Of a stretch of 64,000 nt of DNA, positions 10,588-20,084 are shown piece by piece. Under the pieces are notes generated by a model. That model was not told the origin of the DNA and did no database searches. It saw only the letters and a list, made by a program, of their open reading frames with translations. Both the position numbers and the translations under genes were made by a program. Position 1 is the stretch's first letter, and each line of letters opens with the position of its first letter. This DNA is from Aquimixticola soesokkakensis (GTDB lineage Bacteria > Pseudomonadota > Alphaproteobacteria > Rhodobacterales > Rhodobacteraceae), in NCBI RefSeq assembly GCF_900172375.1, contig NZ_FWFS01000001.1, forward strand, positions 124,001 to 188,000, given 5' to 3'.

Positions 10588-11269
10588 GCCGCTGCCCCGC
10601 CAGCATGTCTTCCGCAATCGCGAGTCCTTTCGGGTGGCCCACATCGCACCAAAGCCCGTCGTGGTAGGTCCCAAACAGGCGCCCGCGCGCAATCATCTTT
10701 TCCCACAGCAGGTTGAGCGAAAACGCGGGCTCGGCAATTTGGTCAATCCCGATGGGGTTGATGATCTGCGCACCGGTGTAAACGGCCCCCCGCCCGCGCG
10801 TGAGCCGTCCAGATGTGTCCATTTCGAAATCGCCCCCGCCGGTATGGCCACGGGTCTGCGACGGGCGCGCGAGCAACAAGAGCGCATCCATTTTTTCAGG
10901 ATCCCAGGCGCGCAAAAGCTGCGTCGCAGCCGCTGTCCCCGTCCAGACGGCGTCGGTGTTCATCGTAAAAACCGGCCCATCGCCAAGGATCGGCAGCGCA
11001 TTTCGCAATCCTCCTCCGGTTTCCAGAATGTCGGGAAATTCGCGTATCGTTTGAACGCCGCGCGCATGAAGATGGGTCTCCAGCGCGTCGGGGCGGTAGT
11101 GCAGGTTGGCAAGCTTGCGATCGACCTGCGCCATTTGGGCGATGGCATGGTCGATCAGAGGTTGCCCTGCGACCGGGATCATCGGCTTGGGCTGACTGTT
11201 TGTCAAAGCGCCCATGCGCGTGCCAAAACCAGCGGCGAAAAACATTACGGATGAGGGACTGTTGCGCAT
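10580..11269 (-). CDS. MurU-like nucleotidyltransferase
   Basis: A 229-residue sugar-phosphate nucleotidyltransferase. The NTP-binding signature FFAAGFGTRMGALT is at residues 10-23, followed by QPKPMIPVAGQPLI. With the sugar kinase encoded just upstream it fits the AmgK-MurU pathway, which recycles cell-wall amino sugars to UDP-MurNAc. That pathway assignment rests on the pairing; the substrate is not read directly. It overlaps both neighbours. Confidence 0.8.
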   Translation of the reverse strand: MRNSPSSVMFFAAGFGTRMGALTNSQPKPMIPVAGQPLIDHAIAQMAQVDRKLANLHYRPDALETHLHARGVQTIREFPDILETGGGLRNALPILGDGPVFTMNTDAVWTGTAAATQLLRAWDPEKMDALLLLARPSQTRGHTGGGDFEMDTSGRLTRGRGAVYTGAQIINPIGIDQIAEPAFSLNLLWEKMIARGRLFGTYHDGLWCDVGHPKGLAIAEDMLAGQRHV

Positions 11270-12267
11270 TTTTCTTTCAATTTTGTAAGGGCATCAGGGG
11301 TCGGTGGGGGCAGGTCACGCAACACGATCCTGTGCAGGTCCCCAAGGGCCGGATGCGAGAGGTCCTGCATCAAAAGCGCCCAGGTGCGGGGGATGAAATC
11401 GACGTAATGCGGTTTGCCGAAATGCATGGAAAGCCGCGCAAACACAAACAAAATCCGCAAATTGCGCTGGGCTGCACATAGATGCGCGGCAAGGCGGAAC
11501 TCCTGCAGGTTCGCGCCGGAAATATCGCAGTAATGCACAATCATTTCGTCGCGAAGCGCCGGGGTAACGTCACGCCGGACATCTTCGGAAAGCGACACAA
11601 GATCATAGGCAGGGTGGCCGACCATCGCGTCCTGAAAGTCGAGCAGCCCGACTTTGGCAACACCGTCACGTTCGGGAAGCCAGAGCAGGTTCTCTGCATG
11701 AAAATCACGCAAAATAGTAACCTTGTGATCGGAAATTCGCGCCAGCGCGGTCTGCATGGCGTCGTGCAATTCGGCCTGCCCGTCCGGAGCAGCAGTGTCG
11801 AGAATGCCGGCGCGATACCAGGGGTAGGTCTGTGCGGCGAGATCGGCCATGACGCTGGCGTAGGGGTGCAACATGGCGGGAGGGTTTGCCTGATGCAATC
11901 TGTAGAGCGCCTCGGTCGCGGCCAGATAGAGCGGGCGTTCAAGCGCTTTGTCGCGGCTCACCTCGCGGGCAAAAAGCGCATCGCCGAGGTCCTCGAGGAT
12001 TAAAAACCCGTTTTCGAGGTCCTGCGCGAAGATGTCTGGCGCCGACAGGCCGATGCCTTTGAGAAACTGCGCCATTTCGATGAAACTATCGGTCTTTTCG
12101 CCCTTTCCGGGCGCAGCGTTCATCAAGATGACGGAGGCGCCGGTTGTCGGGTGGATCAGTCGCTCGTAGCTGCGGGTGGAGGCGTCCGCCGTCATGGGGT
12201 GGCGTGTAAAATCGGCCCAGTCGCTGTGGGCAAGGAAGTGATCGGCAAGCATGGCGCGGGTGGTCAT
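11245..12267 (-). CDS. AmgK-like aminoglycoside phosphotransferase family sugar kinase
   Basis: A 340-residue kinase of the APH fold. The catalytic loop reads LRDFHAENLLWL and the metal-binding motif LLDFQDAMVGHPAYDL. In this context (before a MurU-like gene, after tsaE) the likely role is anomeric phosphorylation of MurNAc/GlcNAc during peptidoglycan recycling. The start overlaps the tsaE stop (ATGA). Confidence 0.82.
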   Translation of the reverse strand: MTTRAMLADHFLAHSDWADFTRHPMTADASTRSYERLIHPTTGASVILMNAAPGKGEKTDSFIEMAQFLKGIGLSAPDIFAQDLENGFLILEDLGDALFAREVSRDKALERPLYLAATEALYRLHQANPPAMLHPYASVMADLAAQTYPWYRAGILDTAAPDGQAELHDAMQTALARISDHKVTILRDFHAENLLWLPERDGVAKVGLLDFQDAMVGHPAYDLVSLSEDVRRDVTPALRDEMIVHYCDISGANLQEFRLAAHLCAAQRNLRILFVFARLSMHFGKPHYVDFIPRTWALLMQDLSHPALGDLHRIVLRDLPPPTPDALTKLKEKCATVPHP

Positions 12268-12749
12268 GGGGCAAAGCTTTGCAGTTGGGCGCGCAGCTGT
12301 TTTGCGCGCGGGCCTGTGGCGTGAATGTCGAGGATACGGTCGCTTTCCCCGGAGCCCTGCCTGAAATCGAGCAAAAGCGCGTCCGGCGGGGTGAGGTCGC
12401 CAAGGCGATCAGGCCATTCAATCAGGCACAGGCCCGTCTCAAAGGCGTCGGTCAGGCCAAGTTCGCCCGCCTCGTCAGGATGGCTGAGGCGGTAGAGATC
12501 GGCATGCCAGATTTCGAAATCCGGCGCGTCATAGGTTTGCACAAGCGTGAAGGTCGGGGAGGGGACCTCTTGGGCCTCATGGGTCAGAGCGCGGATCAAG
12601 CATCTGGAAAAGAAAGATTTTCCGGCACCAATCTCCCCCTGTAGCAGCAGGATGTCCCCCACCTCAAGCAGCGGTGCAAGGGATTGGGCGAGCGCGCGCG
12701 TGTCGTGCTCGCTTGAGAGAATGAGGGGAGGGCTTGGCGCGCGTTGCAT
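12264..12749 (-). CDS. tsaE: tRNA threonylcarbamoyladenosine biosynthesis protein TsaE
   Basis: TsaE is the ATPase that works with TsaD and TsaB in making t6A37 on ANN-decoding tRNAs. The 161-residue product has Walker A GEIGAGKS at 38-45 and the family motif WHADLYRLSHPDE. It heads the overlapping chain running to addA. Its partner tsaD is at 21,937-23,031. Confidence 0.93.
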   Translation of the reverse strand: MQRAPSPPLILSSEHDTRALAQSLAPLLEVGDILLLQGEIGAGKSFFSRCLIRALTHEAQEVPSPTFTLVQTYDAPDFEIWHADLYRLSHPDEAGELGLTDAFETGLCLIEWPDRLGDLTPPDALLLDFRQGSGESDRILDIHATGPRAKQLRAQLQSFAP

Positions 12750-12792
12750 GGGTGCAGTTTTGACCTAGCGCGCCAGTCGGGGCAAGCGCCTT

Positions 12793-14382
12793 TCAAAAGG
12801 CGACGAAGCGCGGTCCTGCTTGTGGGGAGGTATTCTGGTCTTGGGTCAGAGAACTTGCCATCGGTGAAAAGCCGACAAGCGTTGCGCCACGTGGCAACGC
12901 CGTGATGCGGCAACTCAAAGCGCGCCCGTCCCACAACCGCGTCGAGGCGGTCCAGCTTTCGCGCTCGCCCGGTTGATGGATAAAGTCGCGGATGTCGTTC
13001 CAGAGTCCGCTGGGCGCGGATTTGGAGTGCCATAGCCGCGTGGCGTCCCGCGCGTCGGTTTGGGCAAGGCTGTCCATTCGATCTGTGCCCCAAAGGCTGG
13101 CATAGGCGGTGTTGGACATGGTCAGAATGCCGTCACTGGAAAACACGGCGATTGCTTCGTCCAGCGTGTCCAGCACTGCTTGGCCGGTTTCGATTTCGGC
13201 GCGAAAATTCCGCGTCAGGGCCATTTCCGCTGAAATATCCTGAAACAAAAATCCGATAGCGCCGTCAGCATGCGGCCGACCTGTGACGCGGTAGATCTTT
13301 CCCCCTGCAAGCGACCACGTTTCTTCGTAGCGCCCTTCGACGGCGGCGGTTTCCAGTTCGGAGATCTGGTGACGCCACGAGGTGTAATCTTTGGGTTCCG
13401 GCATCATTTTCTTGTCGCGCAGCATATCGAGGACAGCACCAAGCGTCGGGCCCGTCAGCAAAAATTCGGGCGAGAGCGTGGTGAGATCGCCAAACGCGGG
13501 GTTGAAAAGCATCACTTTGCGGTCCTTGTCAAAGACGATGAGCCCGAATGTCAGATGCGAAAAGGTTTTCGTCAGGGTCTGGACGACTTCGCGGCGCGCG
13601 GCTTCGGCTTTGACGGTGCGATCCGCCACGACAGCCGTATAAAGGGTGTCATGGCCCAAGGTGGCGCGATGCAGGTCAAACCAGCGCGGTCCGCTGGGGG
13701 TTTCCACCGCGACAAAGGGGTTTGCGTTCGGGCGCATGCGCAACAATGTATCGCGGTTGAACAATCGCTTGGGCGGCCAGGTGGTGTGGTCGTTGCCGGC
13801 GCTGATGTCGTCAACCAAGGCCAGATAGGCGGCATTTGCCCAGGTGATCGTGCCATCCGCCAGTTCGCGCCACACCAGAAACGGCGCGTGTTCTGCGGTC
13901 TCGCGCAGCGTTTCGAGTTCGCGTTCCATCGCGTCGAGCGTGTAGCGGTCGATGAGGGCATTTTCCTGCGTGGCATCGTGATCGACGAGGGTCACACGCG
14001 CAAGGCCGCGGTGCCATTCCGCCTTCAGCAGCGCCGCGCCGGTATGGGCCGAAAGTTCGACCCGACCGAGATCGGCGAGGTCGCGCATGGCCCGCGAGAG
14101 GTCGGGAAAGCGGGGTAACAACAGGCTGAGCAGGCGCGCCCAGTCGCTGCCACCCTCATCGGGCGCGGCACTCAGGAGGGCCTGCGCCTGGGGACTGGCA
14201 TTGACCATATCGACATCGTCAAAGAGAAAAACGATGTCGTCTTTGGTTTCATCCAGCGCGATGCGATTGCGACGGGTCGAGCGCGATTCAGAGGCCCCAA
14301 GAAGGGCCAGAACCCCCAAAGTCACAAGAAAGGTCCCAAGTCCGAGGCCCAAAAAGGGAAATATACTTGCGTTCATCATCAT
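12793..14382 (-). CDS. PAS-domain sensory protein without kinase domain
   Basis: About 529 residues: one N-terminal membrane segment (FPFLGLGLGTFLVTLGVLAL), then at least two PAS-like units, including GLIVFDKDRKVMLFNPAFGD and AIAVFSSDGILTMSNTAYASLW. No histidine-kinase H-box, GGDEF or EAL motif is visible. The output is therefore unknown and may be protein-protein. The start is uncertain: a GTG lies 36 bp upstream, and I took the first of three consecutive ATGs just before the membrane segment. It follows regB on the same strand with 78 bp between. Confidence 0.7.
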   Translation of the reverse strand: MMMNASIFPFLGLGLGTFLVTLGVLALLGASESRSTRRNRIALDETKDDIVFLFDDVDMVNASPQAQALLSAAPDEGGSDWARLLSLLLPRFPDLSRAMRDLADLGRVELSAHTGAALLKAEWHRGLARVTLVDHDATQENALIDRYTLDAMERELETLRETAEHAPFLVWRELADGTITWANAAYLALVDDISAGNDHTTWPPKRLFNRDTLLRMRPNANPFVAVETPSGPRWFDLHRATLGHDTLYTAVVADRTVKAEAARREVVQTLTKTFSHLTFGLIVFDKDRKVMLFNPAFGDLTTLSPEFLLTGPTLGAVLDMLRDKKMMPEPKDYTSWRHQISELETAAVEGRYEETWSLAGGKIYRVTGRPHADGAIGFLFQDISAEMALTRNFRAEIETGQAVLDTLDEAIAVFSSDGILTMSNTAYASLWGTDRMDSLAQTDARDATRLWHSKSAPSGLWNDIRDFIHQPGERESWTASTRLWDGRALSCRITALPRGATLVGFSPMASSLTQDQNTSPQAGPRFVAF

Positions 14383-14460
14383 TCGCGCTTTCGACCCAGT
14401 AAGGTACTGCCAATTCACTCTCCGAGAAATTGGTTAATGGGTCGTAAAGATCGCCTTAGA

Positions 14461-15873
14461 TCATGGATTAAAGGGGATATTTTCGCCCAAGGGGCCGCTT
14501 TGACCGGTTGAAGGCGCGCAAATTGCCGCATGGGGCCACGTCACTTTGACAATCGCGCCACTGGGGCCGGCGCTGCGCCTCAAAGCGTCGGTTTTTGCAA
14601 GGACATTGGCAAATTCGATGTCCGCGCCGGTGCGCTCCAGCAGGGTTTTGGCAATGAACAGCCCAAGGCCCATGCCTTCGTAATCGGGGCGCAGGGGGCT
14701 GTCTTCGGGCGCGGCGCGGCGTTTCAGAAACGGATCACCGATGCGCCCGATGAGCTGCTGGGGGTATCCCGGACCATCGTCGCGGATGCGGATACTGACA
14801 TGGGTGTCCGACCATTCGGCCTCGACCCACACTTTCTGGCTGGCGAAATCCACAGCATTCTGAACGAGGTTGCGCAGACCGTGGATAATTTCGGGGCGCC
14901 GGAAGACTTCGGGCTGGCGCAGGGTGGTGTCGAGGGCCGGACGGGTGTCGATGAGCAGGGTTTTGCCGCGCTGGGCGTGGGGTTCTGCGGCCTCGTGGAT
15001 CACGGCGTCCAGCGGCGCCGTGCGCATGTGCAGGTCGTCTTTTCCCGCACGCCCCATCGAACGCAAAATATCGCGGCAGCGGTCGGCCTGTTCGTTGATC
15101 AGGCGCGCATCCTCTTGCTGTTCGCCGCTCAGATCGTCGATCAATTCGCTCGACACCAGTTTGATCGTGGCCAGAGGCGTGCCAAGTTCATGCGCGGCGG
15201 CGGCAACGACTCCGCCCAGATCAGTCAGTTTCTGTTCGCGCGACAGGGCCATCTGCGTGGCCAGCAAGGCCTCCGACATCGAGTGGATTTCTGAGGCGAC
15301 ACGCCAGGCAAACACCCCCAAAAAGGCAATGCCGATGACAATTGCGATCCAGGCGCCAAATACAAACAGGCGTGGCATGGTGATCGGCAGGCCCGCAAGG
15401 CTGTGCAAGGGGATGTAATAGGCGGCCAGAAGCGTGACAAAAAGGATCGCGATGCCGCCGATCAGCGCCGTGGATTGCGGTCGGAGCGCGGTGGCGGAAA
15501 TCGTCACCGGCGCCAGGATCAACAGCGCAAACGGGTTGTGCAGCCCGCCGGTCAGATAGAGCATCGCACAGAGCTGGGCGAGGTCAAACAGCAGCATCAG
15601 CGTCGCGGCGCGTTCGGGCAGGCGGGTGGTTTCGGGAAACACCAGACCGGCCACGAGATTGACCAGAACAGAGGCGCCGATCACCAAGGCGCAGGCGCCG
15701 ATGTCGAGCCGGATGTCAAAGAGCAGGCTGGCAACGACGATGGCGGTGACCTGCCCCAAAATGGCAATCCAGCGCAACACGACAAGCGTGCGCAAGCGGA
15801 CCCAATCGGCGCGGCGTTCTTCGCTCAGGGGCGCATTGTCGCGCTTGGGACCGGGGGGGGCTGTGTCGGTCAT
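14461..15873 (-). CDS. regB: Redox sensor histidine kinase RegB/PrrB
   Basis: A 470-residue membrane histidine kinase with six predicted N-terminal membrane segments. The loop GGLHNPFALL is the conserved quinone-sensing stretch of RegB. The H-box AAHELGTPLATIK is followed by a cysteine (ADRCRDILRSMGRAGKDD), which matches the redox-active Cys of the family. N-box GLRNLVQNAVDFA and G-box GMGLGLFIAKTLL are intact. It phosphorylates RegA. The start MTDTAPP has AAAGGA six bases upstream. Confidence 0.95.
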   Translation of the reverse strand: MTDTAPPGPKRDNAPLSEERRADWVRLRTLVVLRWIAILGQVTAIVVASLLFDIRLDIGACALVIGASVLVNLVAGLVFPETTRLPERAATLMLLFDLAQLCAMLYLTGGLHNPFALLILAPVTISATALRPQSTALIGGIAILFVTLLAAYYIPLHSLAGLPITMPRLFVFGAWIAIVIGIAFLGVFAWRVASEIHSMSEALLATQMALSREQKLTDLGGVVAAAAHELGTPLATIKLVSSELIDDLSGEQQEDARLINEQADRCRDILRSMGRAGKDDLHMRTAPLDAVIHEAAEPHAQRGKTLLIDTRPALDTTLRQPEVFRRPEIIHGLRNLVQNAVDFASQKVWVEAEWSDTHVSIRIRDDGPGYPQQLIGRIGDPFLKRRAAPEDSPLRPDYEGMGLGLFIAKTLLERTGADIEFANVLAKTDALRRSAGPSGAIVKVTWPHAAICAPSTGQSGPLGENIPFNP

Positions 15874-16000
15874 TGACATCCTTTTGAACGCGGTTTTGAT
15901 CACGGTGCGTCAATTAGACCCTTGTTAGTCTGCCCCGCGCAGTCGATCAATGCCCCCACTGTCCGATCGACTTTGACGACCACGCAAAAGGAAGCCGACC

Positions 16001-16633
16001 ATGAACCGCTCTACGACCCGAACCATTGCCATCCTGTCGACCTGCGTTCTGGCCGCTGTGGTCGGGTTGACGGCTTGGGCCGCGTTTGGCCCCAAATCCG
16101 AAACCCAATGCGCGGGCACGAATGTCGCGGGGGGCACATCGACCATCGGCGGGCCGTTCGAACTTGTGAATGAAGCAGGGGTGAGCGTGACGGACGCGGA
16201 TGTTTTCACCAAGCCGACGATCCTTTATTTCGGCTATACGTTCTGCCCCGATGTCTGCCCGATGGACAGTCTGCGCAACGCCGAGGCGCTGTATCTGCTG
16301 CAAGAGCAGGGCTATGACGCGCAGGCTGCGTTTATCACCGTGGATCCCGCGCGCGACACGCCCGAAGTGGTCGCGCAATTCACCGAATTGTTCCACCCCG
16401 ATATGATTGGTCTCACGGGCAGCGAAGCCCAGGTCAAAGCGGCGTCGCAGGCCTATAAGACCTACTACAAGTTGAACAAAGAAACGCCCGATGACGAATT
16501 TTACCTCGTCGATCATTCCACTTTCACCTATTTTGTCATGCCCGAAACCGGCTTTGTCGACTTTTTCAAACGCGACGACACTCCCGAACAAATGGCCGAG
16601 CGTGTGGGCTGCTTTATTGACAGTGCGACCTAA
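16001..16633 (+). CDS. senC: SCO1/SenC/PrrC family copper-binding protein
   Basis: A 210-residue membrane-anchored periplasmic protein with an N-terminal helix at about 10-28. It has the copper site CPDVC (Cys82, Cys86) and a conserved His near 172 (VDHSTFTYF). Family members deliver copper to the CuA site of cytochrome oxidase and influence RegB signalling. It is divergent from regB and upstream of regA, the usual order. Confidence 0.93.
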   Translation: MNRSTTRTIAILSTCVLAAVVGLTAWAAFGPKSETQCAGTNVAGGTSTIGGPFELVNEAGVSVTDADVFTKPTILYFGYTFCPDVCPMDSLRNAEALYLLQEQGYDAQAAFITVDPARDTPEVVAQFTELFHPDMIGLTGSEAQVKAASQAYKTYYKLNKETPDDEFYLVDHSTFTYFVMPETGFVDFFKRDDTPEQMAERVGCFIDSAT

Positions 16634-16716
16634 GCCGCACGATATTTAGGTGAAATTGGTCCGATCTGTCGGCCCATGCGTACCTTGAAATACAGGTAAC
16701 TCAGGAAGGAAAAGCG

Positions 16717-17271
16717 ATGTCCGAAGGTGAACTCCTCGATCTTGGTGAAGATCGCTCGCTTTTGTTGGTCGACGATGACGAGCCGTTTCTCAAACGTCTG
16801 GCCCGGGCAATGGAAAAACGCGGCTTTGATGTGGAGACGGCGGAAACGGTCGTTGCCGGGAAAGCCATCGGCATGGCGCGCCCGCCGGCCTATGCGGTGG
16901 TTGACCTGCGGCTTGGGGATGGCAACGGTTTGGATGTGGTCGAAGTCATCCGCGACAAGCGGCCCGATGCGCGCATCGTGGTGCTGACGGGATACGGCGC
17001 GATTGCGACAGCGGTGGCAGCGGTGAAAATCGGTGCAACGGACTACCTGTCCAAACCCGCAGACGCCAATGACATCACCAACGCGCTGCTGGCCACAGGC
17101 GATGCGCTGCCCGAGCCGCCCGAAAACCCGATGTCAGCGGATCGCGTGCGCTGGGAACATATCCAGCGCGTTTTCGAGCTGTGCGACCGCAATGTGTCCG
17201 AAACGGCGCGCAGGTTGAACATGCACCGCCGGACATTGCAGCGCATTCTTGCGAAACGCTCGCCGCGCTAA
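16717..17271 (+). CDS. regA: Response regulator RegA/PrrA
   Basis: A 184-residue two-domain regulator. The acidic pocket VDDDEP is near 19-23, phospho-acceptor Asp63 lies in VVDLRLGDGNG, and Lys113 in LSKPAD. The C-terminal Fis-type helix-turn-helix NVSETARRLNMHRRTLQRIL matches RegA. It controls redox-dependent genes for respiration and, in phototrophs, photosynthesis. Its stop codon overlaps the stop of the convergent HD gene. Confidence 0.96.
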   Translation: MSEGELLDLGEDRSLLLVDDDEPFLKRLARAMEKRGFDVETAETVVAGKAIGMARPPAYAVVDLRLGDGNGLDVVEVIRDKRPDARIVVLTGYGAIATAVAAVKIGATDYLSKPADANDITNALLATGDALPEPPENPMSADRVRWEHIQRVFELCDRNVSETARRLNMHRRTLQRILAKRSPR

Positions 17272-17870
17272 AGCTGGGCGATCAGCGTGTTGTGCCGCTC
17301 GGTAAACGCTTTGCGGCTTTCCTTGGGCGCGCGCAGCACAATGGACAAACCATGGACCACCGAGGCACTCGGTTTGCCAAAAATCTTGTCGCTTTCTTGC
17401 GTTGAAAACCCTGCAATTTGAGTGGCTTCCAGCCAGGCAGACACACGATCTGCGGCTTTGATCCGCTTTTTGACATCAAGCGGAAGCTTGGCTGGCAAGC
17501 CAAAGCGCAGGTGAATTGCCGCCGTGAGACGGTCATCCAGCGTGCCGTAGTCGGGGCCGATGGCGGCTTTGACGGGCGAAATCATATCCCCGATGACATA
17601 TTCCGGCGCATCGTGCAGCAGCGCGGCCAGCAGCCATTTGACAGGCTCGTTGGGATAGAGACGGCGATAGATTTCTTCGACCAGGACGGAATGCTCGGCC
17701 ACCGAGTAGGCGAAATCCCCGCGCGTCTGACCGTTCCAGCGCGCCACAAAGGCCAAACCATGCGCGATGTCTTCGATTTCGATATCCATCGGCGTCGGAT
17801 CGAGCAAATCAAGCCGGCGTCCTGACAGCATCCTCTGCCAAGCGCGCGGCGGGTGAGCTGTGCGTGCCAT
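17268..17870 (-). CDS. HD-domain phosphohydrolase
   Basis: A 200-residue HD-superfamily protein. Metal ligands are seen as AEHSVLV (His60) and ALLHDAPEYVIGDM (His86-Asp87). Similar proteins include YfbR-type 5'-nucleotidases; the substrate here is not known. AGGAG lies just before the ATG. It sits where hvrA/hvrB lie in the Rhodobacter reg locus. Confidence 0.8.
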   Translation of the reverse strand: MARTAHPPRAWQRMLSGRRLDLLDPTPMDIEIEDIAHGLAFVARWNGQTRGDFAYSVAEHSVLVEEIYRRLYPNEPVKWLLAALLHDAPEYVIGDMISPVKAAIGPDYGTLDDRLTAAIHLRFGLPAKLPLDVKKRIKAADRVSAWLEATQIAGFSTQESDKIFGKPSASVVHGLSIVLRAPKESRKAFTERHNTLIAQL

Positions 17871-17944
17871 ATCTGCTCCTTTTTGCGAGGTTTAGCTTTC
17901 GCGGCGGATAAATTCCAGTCCCCGTTCATCGGCTCTTAAGGTGC

Positions 17945-17992
17945 AGCGCGTTGAATGCGCGCAACCAAGGTGTTACCTCATGCAGGTAATGC
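17945..17992 (+). promoter_or_regulatory. Two-hairpin leader upstream of ahcY
   Basis: Between the HD gene and ahcY there are two perfect small hairpins: GCGCG-TTGAAT-CGCGC-like pairing near 17946-17963, and TTACCT-CATGC-AGGTAA near 17973-17989. Leader structures controlling ahcY by S-adenosylhomocysteine are known, but I do not recognise the conserved SAH-riboswitch core here. Confidence 0.3.
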
Positions 17993-18027
17993 GCTCGGAC
18001 GCAGCGTTGGATTTATCGGAGCACTTC

Positions 18028-19419
18028 ATGGCCCAAGACTACATCATCAAGGATATCGCGCTGGCTGACTACGGCCGCAAGGAATTGGACATTGCCGAAA
18101 CGGAAATGCCCGGCCTGATGGCGCTGCGCGAAGAATTCGGCGCGAAAAAGCCGCTCGCCGGGGCGCGGATCGTCGGCTCCTTGCACATGACGATCCAGAC
18201 AGCCGTGCTGATCGAAACGCTGGTGGCGCTGGGCGCCGATGTGCGCTGGGCCTCGTGCAACATTTTCTCGACCCAAGACCACGCGGCCGCCGCGATTGCC
18301 GCAGGCGGGACGCCGGTTTTCGCGATCAAGGGTCAATCCCTCGTTGAGCATTGGGACTATCTCGACCGCTCGTTCCAATTCCCCGAGGGCGCAAACATGA
18401 TCCTCGACGATGGCGGCGACGCCACGTTGTACATCTTGTTGGGCGCACGGGTCGAGGCGGGCGAAACGGGCCTGCTTGACGTGCCGACCTCCGAGGAAGA
18501 AGTCGCCGTGTTCGACCAGATCAAAAAGCGTCTGGCCCAAAGCCCCGGTTGGTTCACCAAAACCCGCGAGGCCATTCTGGGCGTCTCCGAAGAAACCACC
18601 ACTGGCGTCCACCGCCTTTACGATCTGCACAAGAAAGGCCAGCTGCCTTTCCCTGCGATCAACGTGAATGACTCGGTCACCAAGTCGAAATTTGACAACA
18701 AATATGGCTGTAAAGAGAGCCTTGTGGACGGTATCCGCCGTGCGACGGACACGATGATGGCCGGCAAAGTCGCGGTTGTCTGCGGTTACGGCGATGTGGG
18801 CAAAGGCTGTGCGGCCTCGCTGAGCGGCGCGGGCGCGCGGGTGAAAGTGACCGAAGTCGATCCGATCTGCGCCTTGCAGGCCGCGATGGACGGCTATGAA
18901 GTCGTCGTGCTTGAAGATGTCGCCAGCACGGCGGATATTTTCGTCACGACCACGGGCAACAAGGACGTGATCCGCATCGAACATATGCGCGCGATGAAAG
19001 ACATGGCGATTGTCGGCAATATCGGCCACTTCGACAATGAAATTCAGGTCGCGGCGCTGAAAAACCACAAGTGGACCAACATCAAGGATCAGGTGGATAT
19101 GATCGAGATGCCGTCAGGCGCGCGGATCATTTTGCTGTCTGAGGGGCGTTTGTTGAACCTTGGCAATGCCACCGGCCACCCTTCTTTCGTGATGTCGGCG
19201 TCCTTTACCAACCAGGTGCTTGCGCAGATCGAACTTTGGGCAAACCACAAGGACTACGCGCCCGGCGTGTATATCCTGCCCAAACATCTGGACGAAAAAG
19301 TTGCCCGCCTTCACCTCGCACGGATCGGCGTGAAGCTGTCCCAGCTGAGCAAAGAGCAGGCGGATTACATCGGCGTCACCGTCGAGGGGCCGTTTAAACC
19401 GGAACATTACCGCTATTGA
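18028..19419 (+). CDS. ahcY: Adenosylhomocysteinase
   Basis: Hydrolyses S-adenosylhomocysteine to adenosine and homocysteine. The 463-residue protein starts [16 protein letters not shown], carries the NAD-binding motif [12 protein letters not shown] near 250, and ends [11 protein letters not shown] as in the family. GGAG lies 8 bases before the ATG. A long leader with two hairpins precedes it, and a strong terminator follows. Confidence 0.97.
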   Translation: MAQDYIIKDIALADYGRKELDIAETEMPGLMALREEFGAKKPLAGARIVGSLHMTIQTAVLIETLVALGADVRWASCNIFSTQDHAAAAIAAGGTPVFAIKGQSLVEHWDYLDRSFQFPEGANMILDDGGDATLYILLGARVEAGETGLLDVPTSEEEVAVFDQIKKRLAQSPGWFTKTREAILGVSEETTTGVHRLYDLHKKGQLPFPAINVNDSVTKSKFDNKYGCKESLVDGIRRATDTMMAGKVAVVCGYGDVGKGCAASLSGAGARVKVTEVDPICALQAAMDGYEVVVLEDVASTADIFVTTTGNKDVIRIEHMRAMKDMAIVGNIGHFDNEIQVAALKNHKWTNIKDQVDMIEMPSGARIILLSEGRLLNLGNATGHPSFVMSASFTNQVLAQIELWANHKDYAPGVYILPKHLDEKVARLHLARIGVKLSQLSKEQADYIGVTVEGPFKPEHYRY

Positions 19420-19442
19420 TCCGTGTTCCATGTGAAACAATT

Positions 19443-19470
19443 TACGCCGTCCCGATCGGGGCGGCGTTTT
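19443..19470 (+). terminator. Rho-independent terminator of ahcY
   Basis: A ten-pair stem (ACGCCGTCCC at 19444-19453 with GGGGCGGCGT at 19458-19467, one G-T pair) has loop GATC and runs into TTTT. Confidence 0.85.
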
Positions 19471-19607
19471 CATGCGGCAGGTTCAGGGGTGCGAAGAATT
19501 TGCAGAAAATTCTTTGTTTCAGCCCCTTTGCGTTTTAGGCTTTGCCCGAACTGCACAGGGTGGTTCAAAACTGGCCAATGCGCCCCAATAAAATGGTGGG
19601 AGAGATT

Positions 19608-19949
19608 ATGGGAAAGCGTGACGATCTGATCGCGAAATATGCCGACGACCTGAAAGCGAAATGCGGTATGGAGCCGGATATGGCGCTGCTCACGAAGGTG
19701 ACAATCGGGTGCGGCCCGTCGATCTACAACGCAGATGCCTCGACCGTTGCGGGAAGAGATTCCGCCGAGCTTGAGACGGTCAAAGTGAATTTCTTGATGA
19801 AAAAGCTGGGTCTTGCCGATGGCCCGAACCTGATGGATGCGATCAATTCCGTAATCGATACCTACGGGCGGTCCGAGCGCAGCAAGTACCGTGCGGTGGT
19901 CTATTACATGCTGGTGAAACACTTCGGCAAAGAAGCTGTCTACGCTTAG
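19608..19949 (+). CDS. DUF2853 family protein
   Basis: A 113-residue soluble protein starting MGKRDDLIAKYADDLK, which matches the DUF2853 family. The body has GCGPSIYNADAS and SKYRAVVYYMLVKHF. No function is known. The ATG is preceded by GGGAGAG. It is a single-gene unit between two terminators. Confidence 0.8.
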   Translation: MGKRDDLIAKYADDLKAKCGMEPDMALLTKVTIGCGPSIYNADASTVAGRDSAELETVKVNFLMKKLGLADGPNLMDAINSVIDTYGRSERSKYRAVVYYMLVKHFGKEAVYA

Positions 19950-19969
19950 AACTGCTGACGAGTGGACGA

Positions 19970-19998
19970 GAAAACCGGCACTTACCTTGCCGGTTTTC
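19970..19998 (+). terminator. Rho-independent terminator
   Basis: A perfect 11-bp inverted repeat, GAAAACCGGCA at 19970-19980 and TGCCGGTTTTC at 19988-19998, with a 7-nt loop and U-rich tail. It ends the DUF2853 transcript. Confidence 0.85.
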
Positions 19999-20084
19999 CC
20001 TTTTCAAACGCTGCGTTCGTCCTGCTCAGCGCAGGTTAACGCCAACTTGCCAAAATGACGGGCAGGTTGATTGAAATGCGCCAT

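Noticed and set aside
17871-18027. SAH riboswitch before ahcY
   Set aside because: Hairpins are present, but the conserved SAH-binding core sequence is not recognisable.
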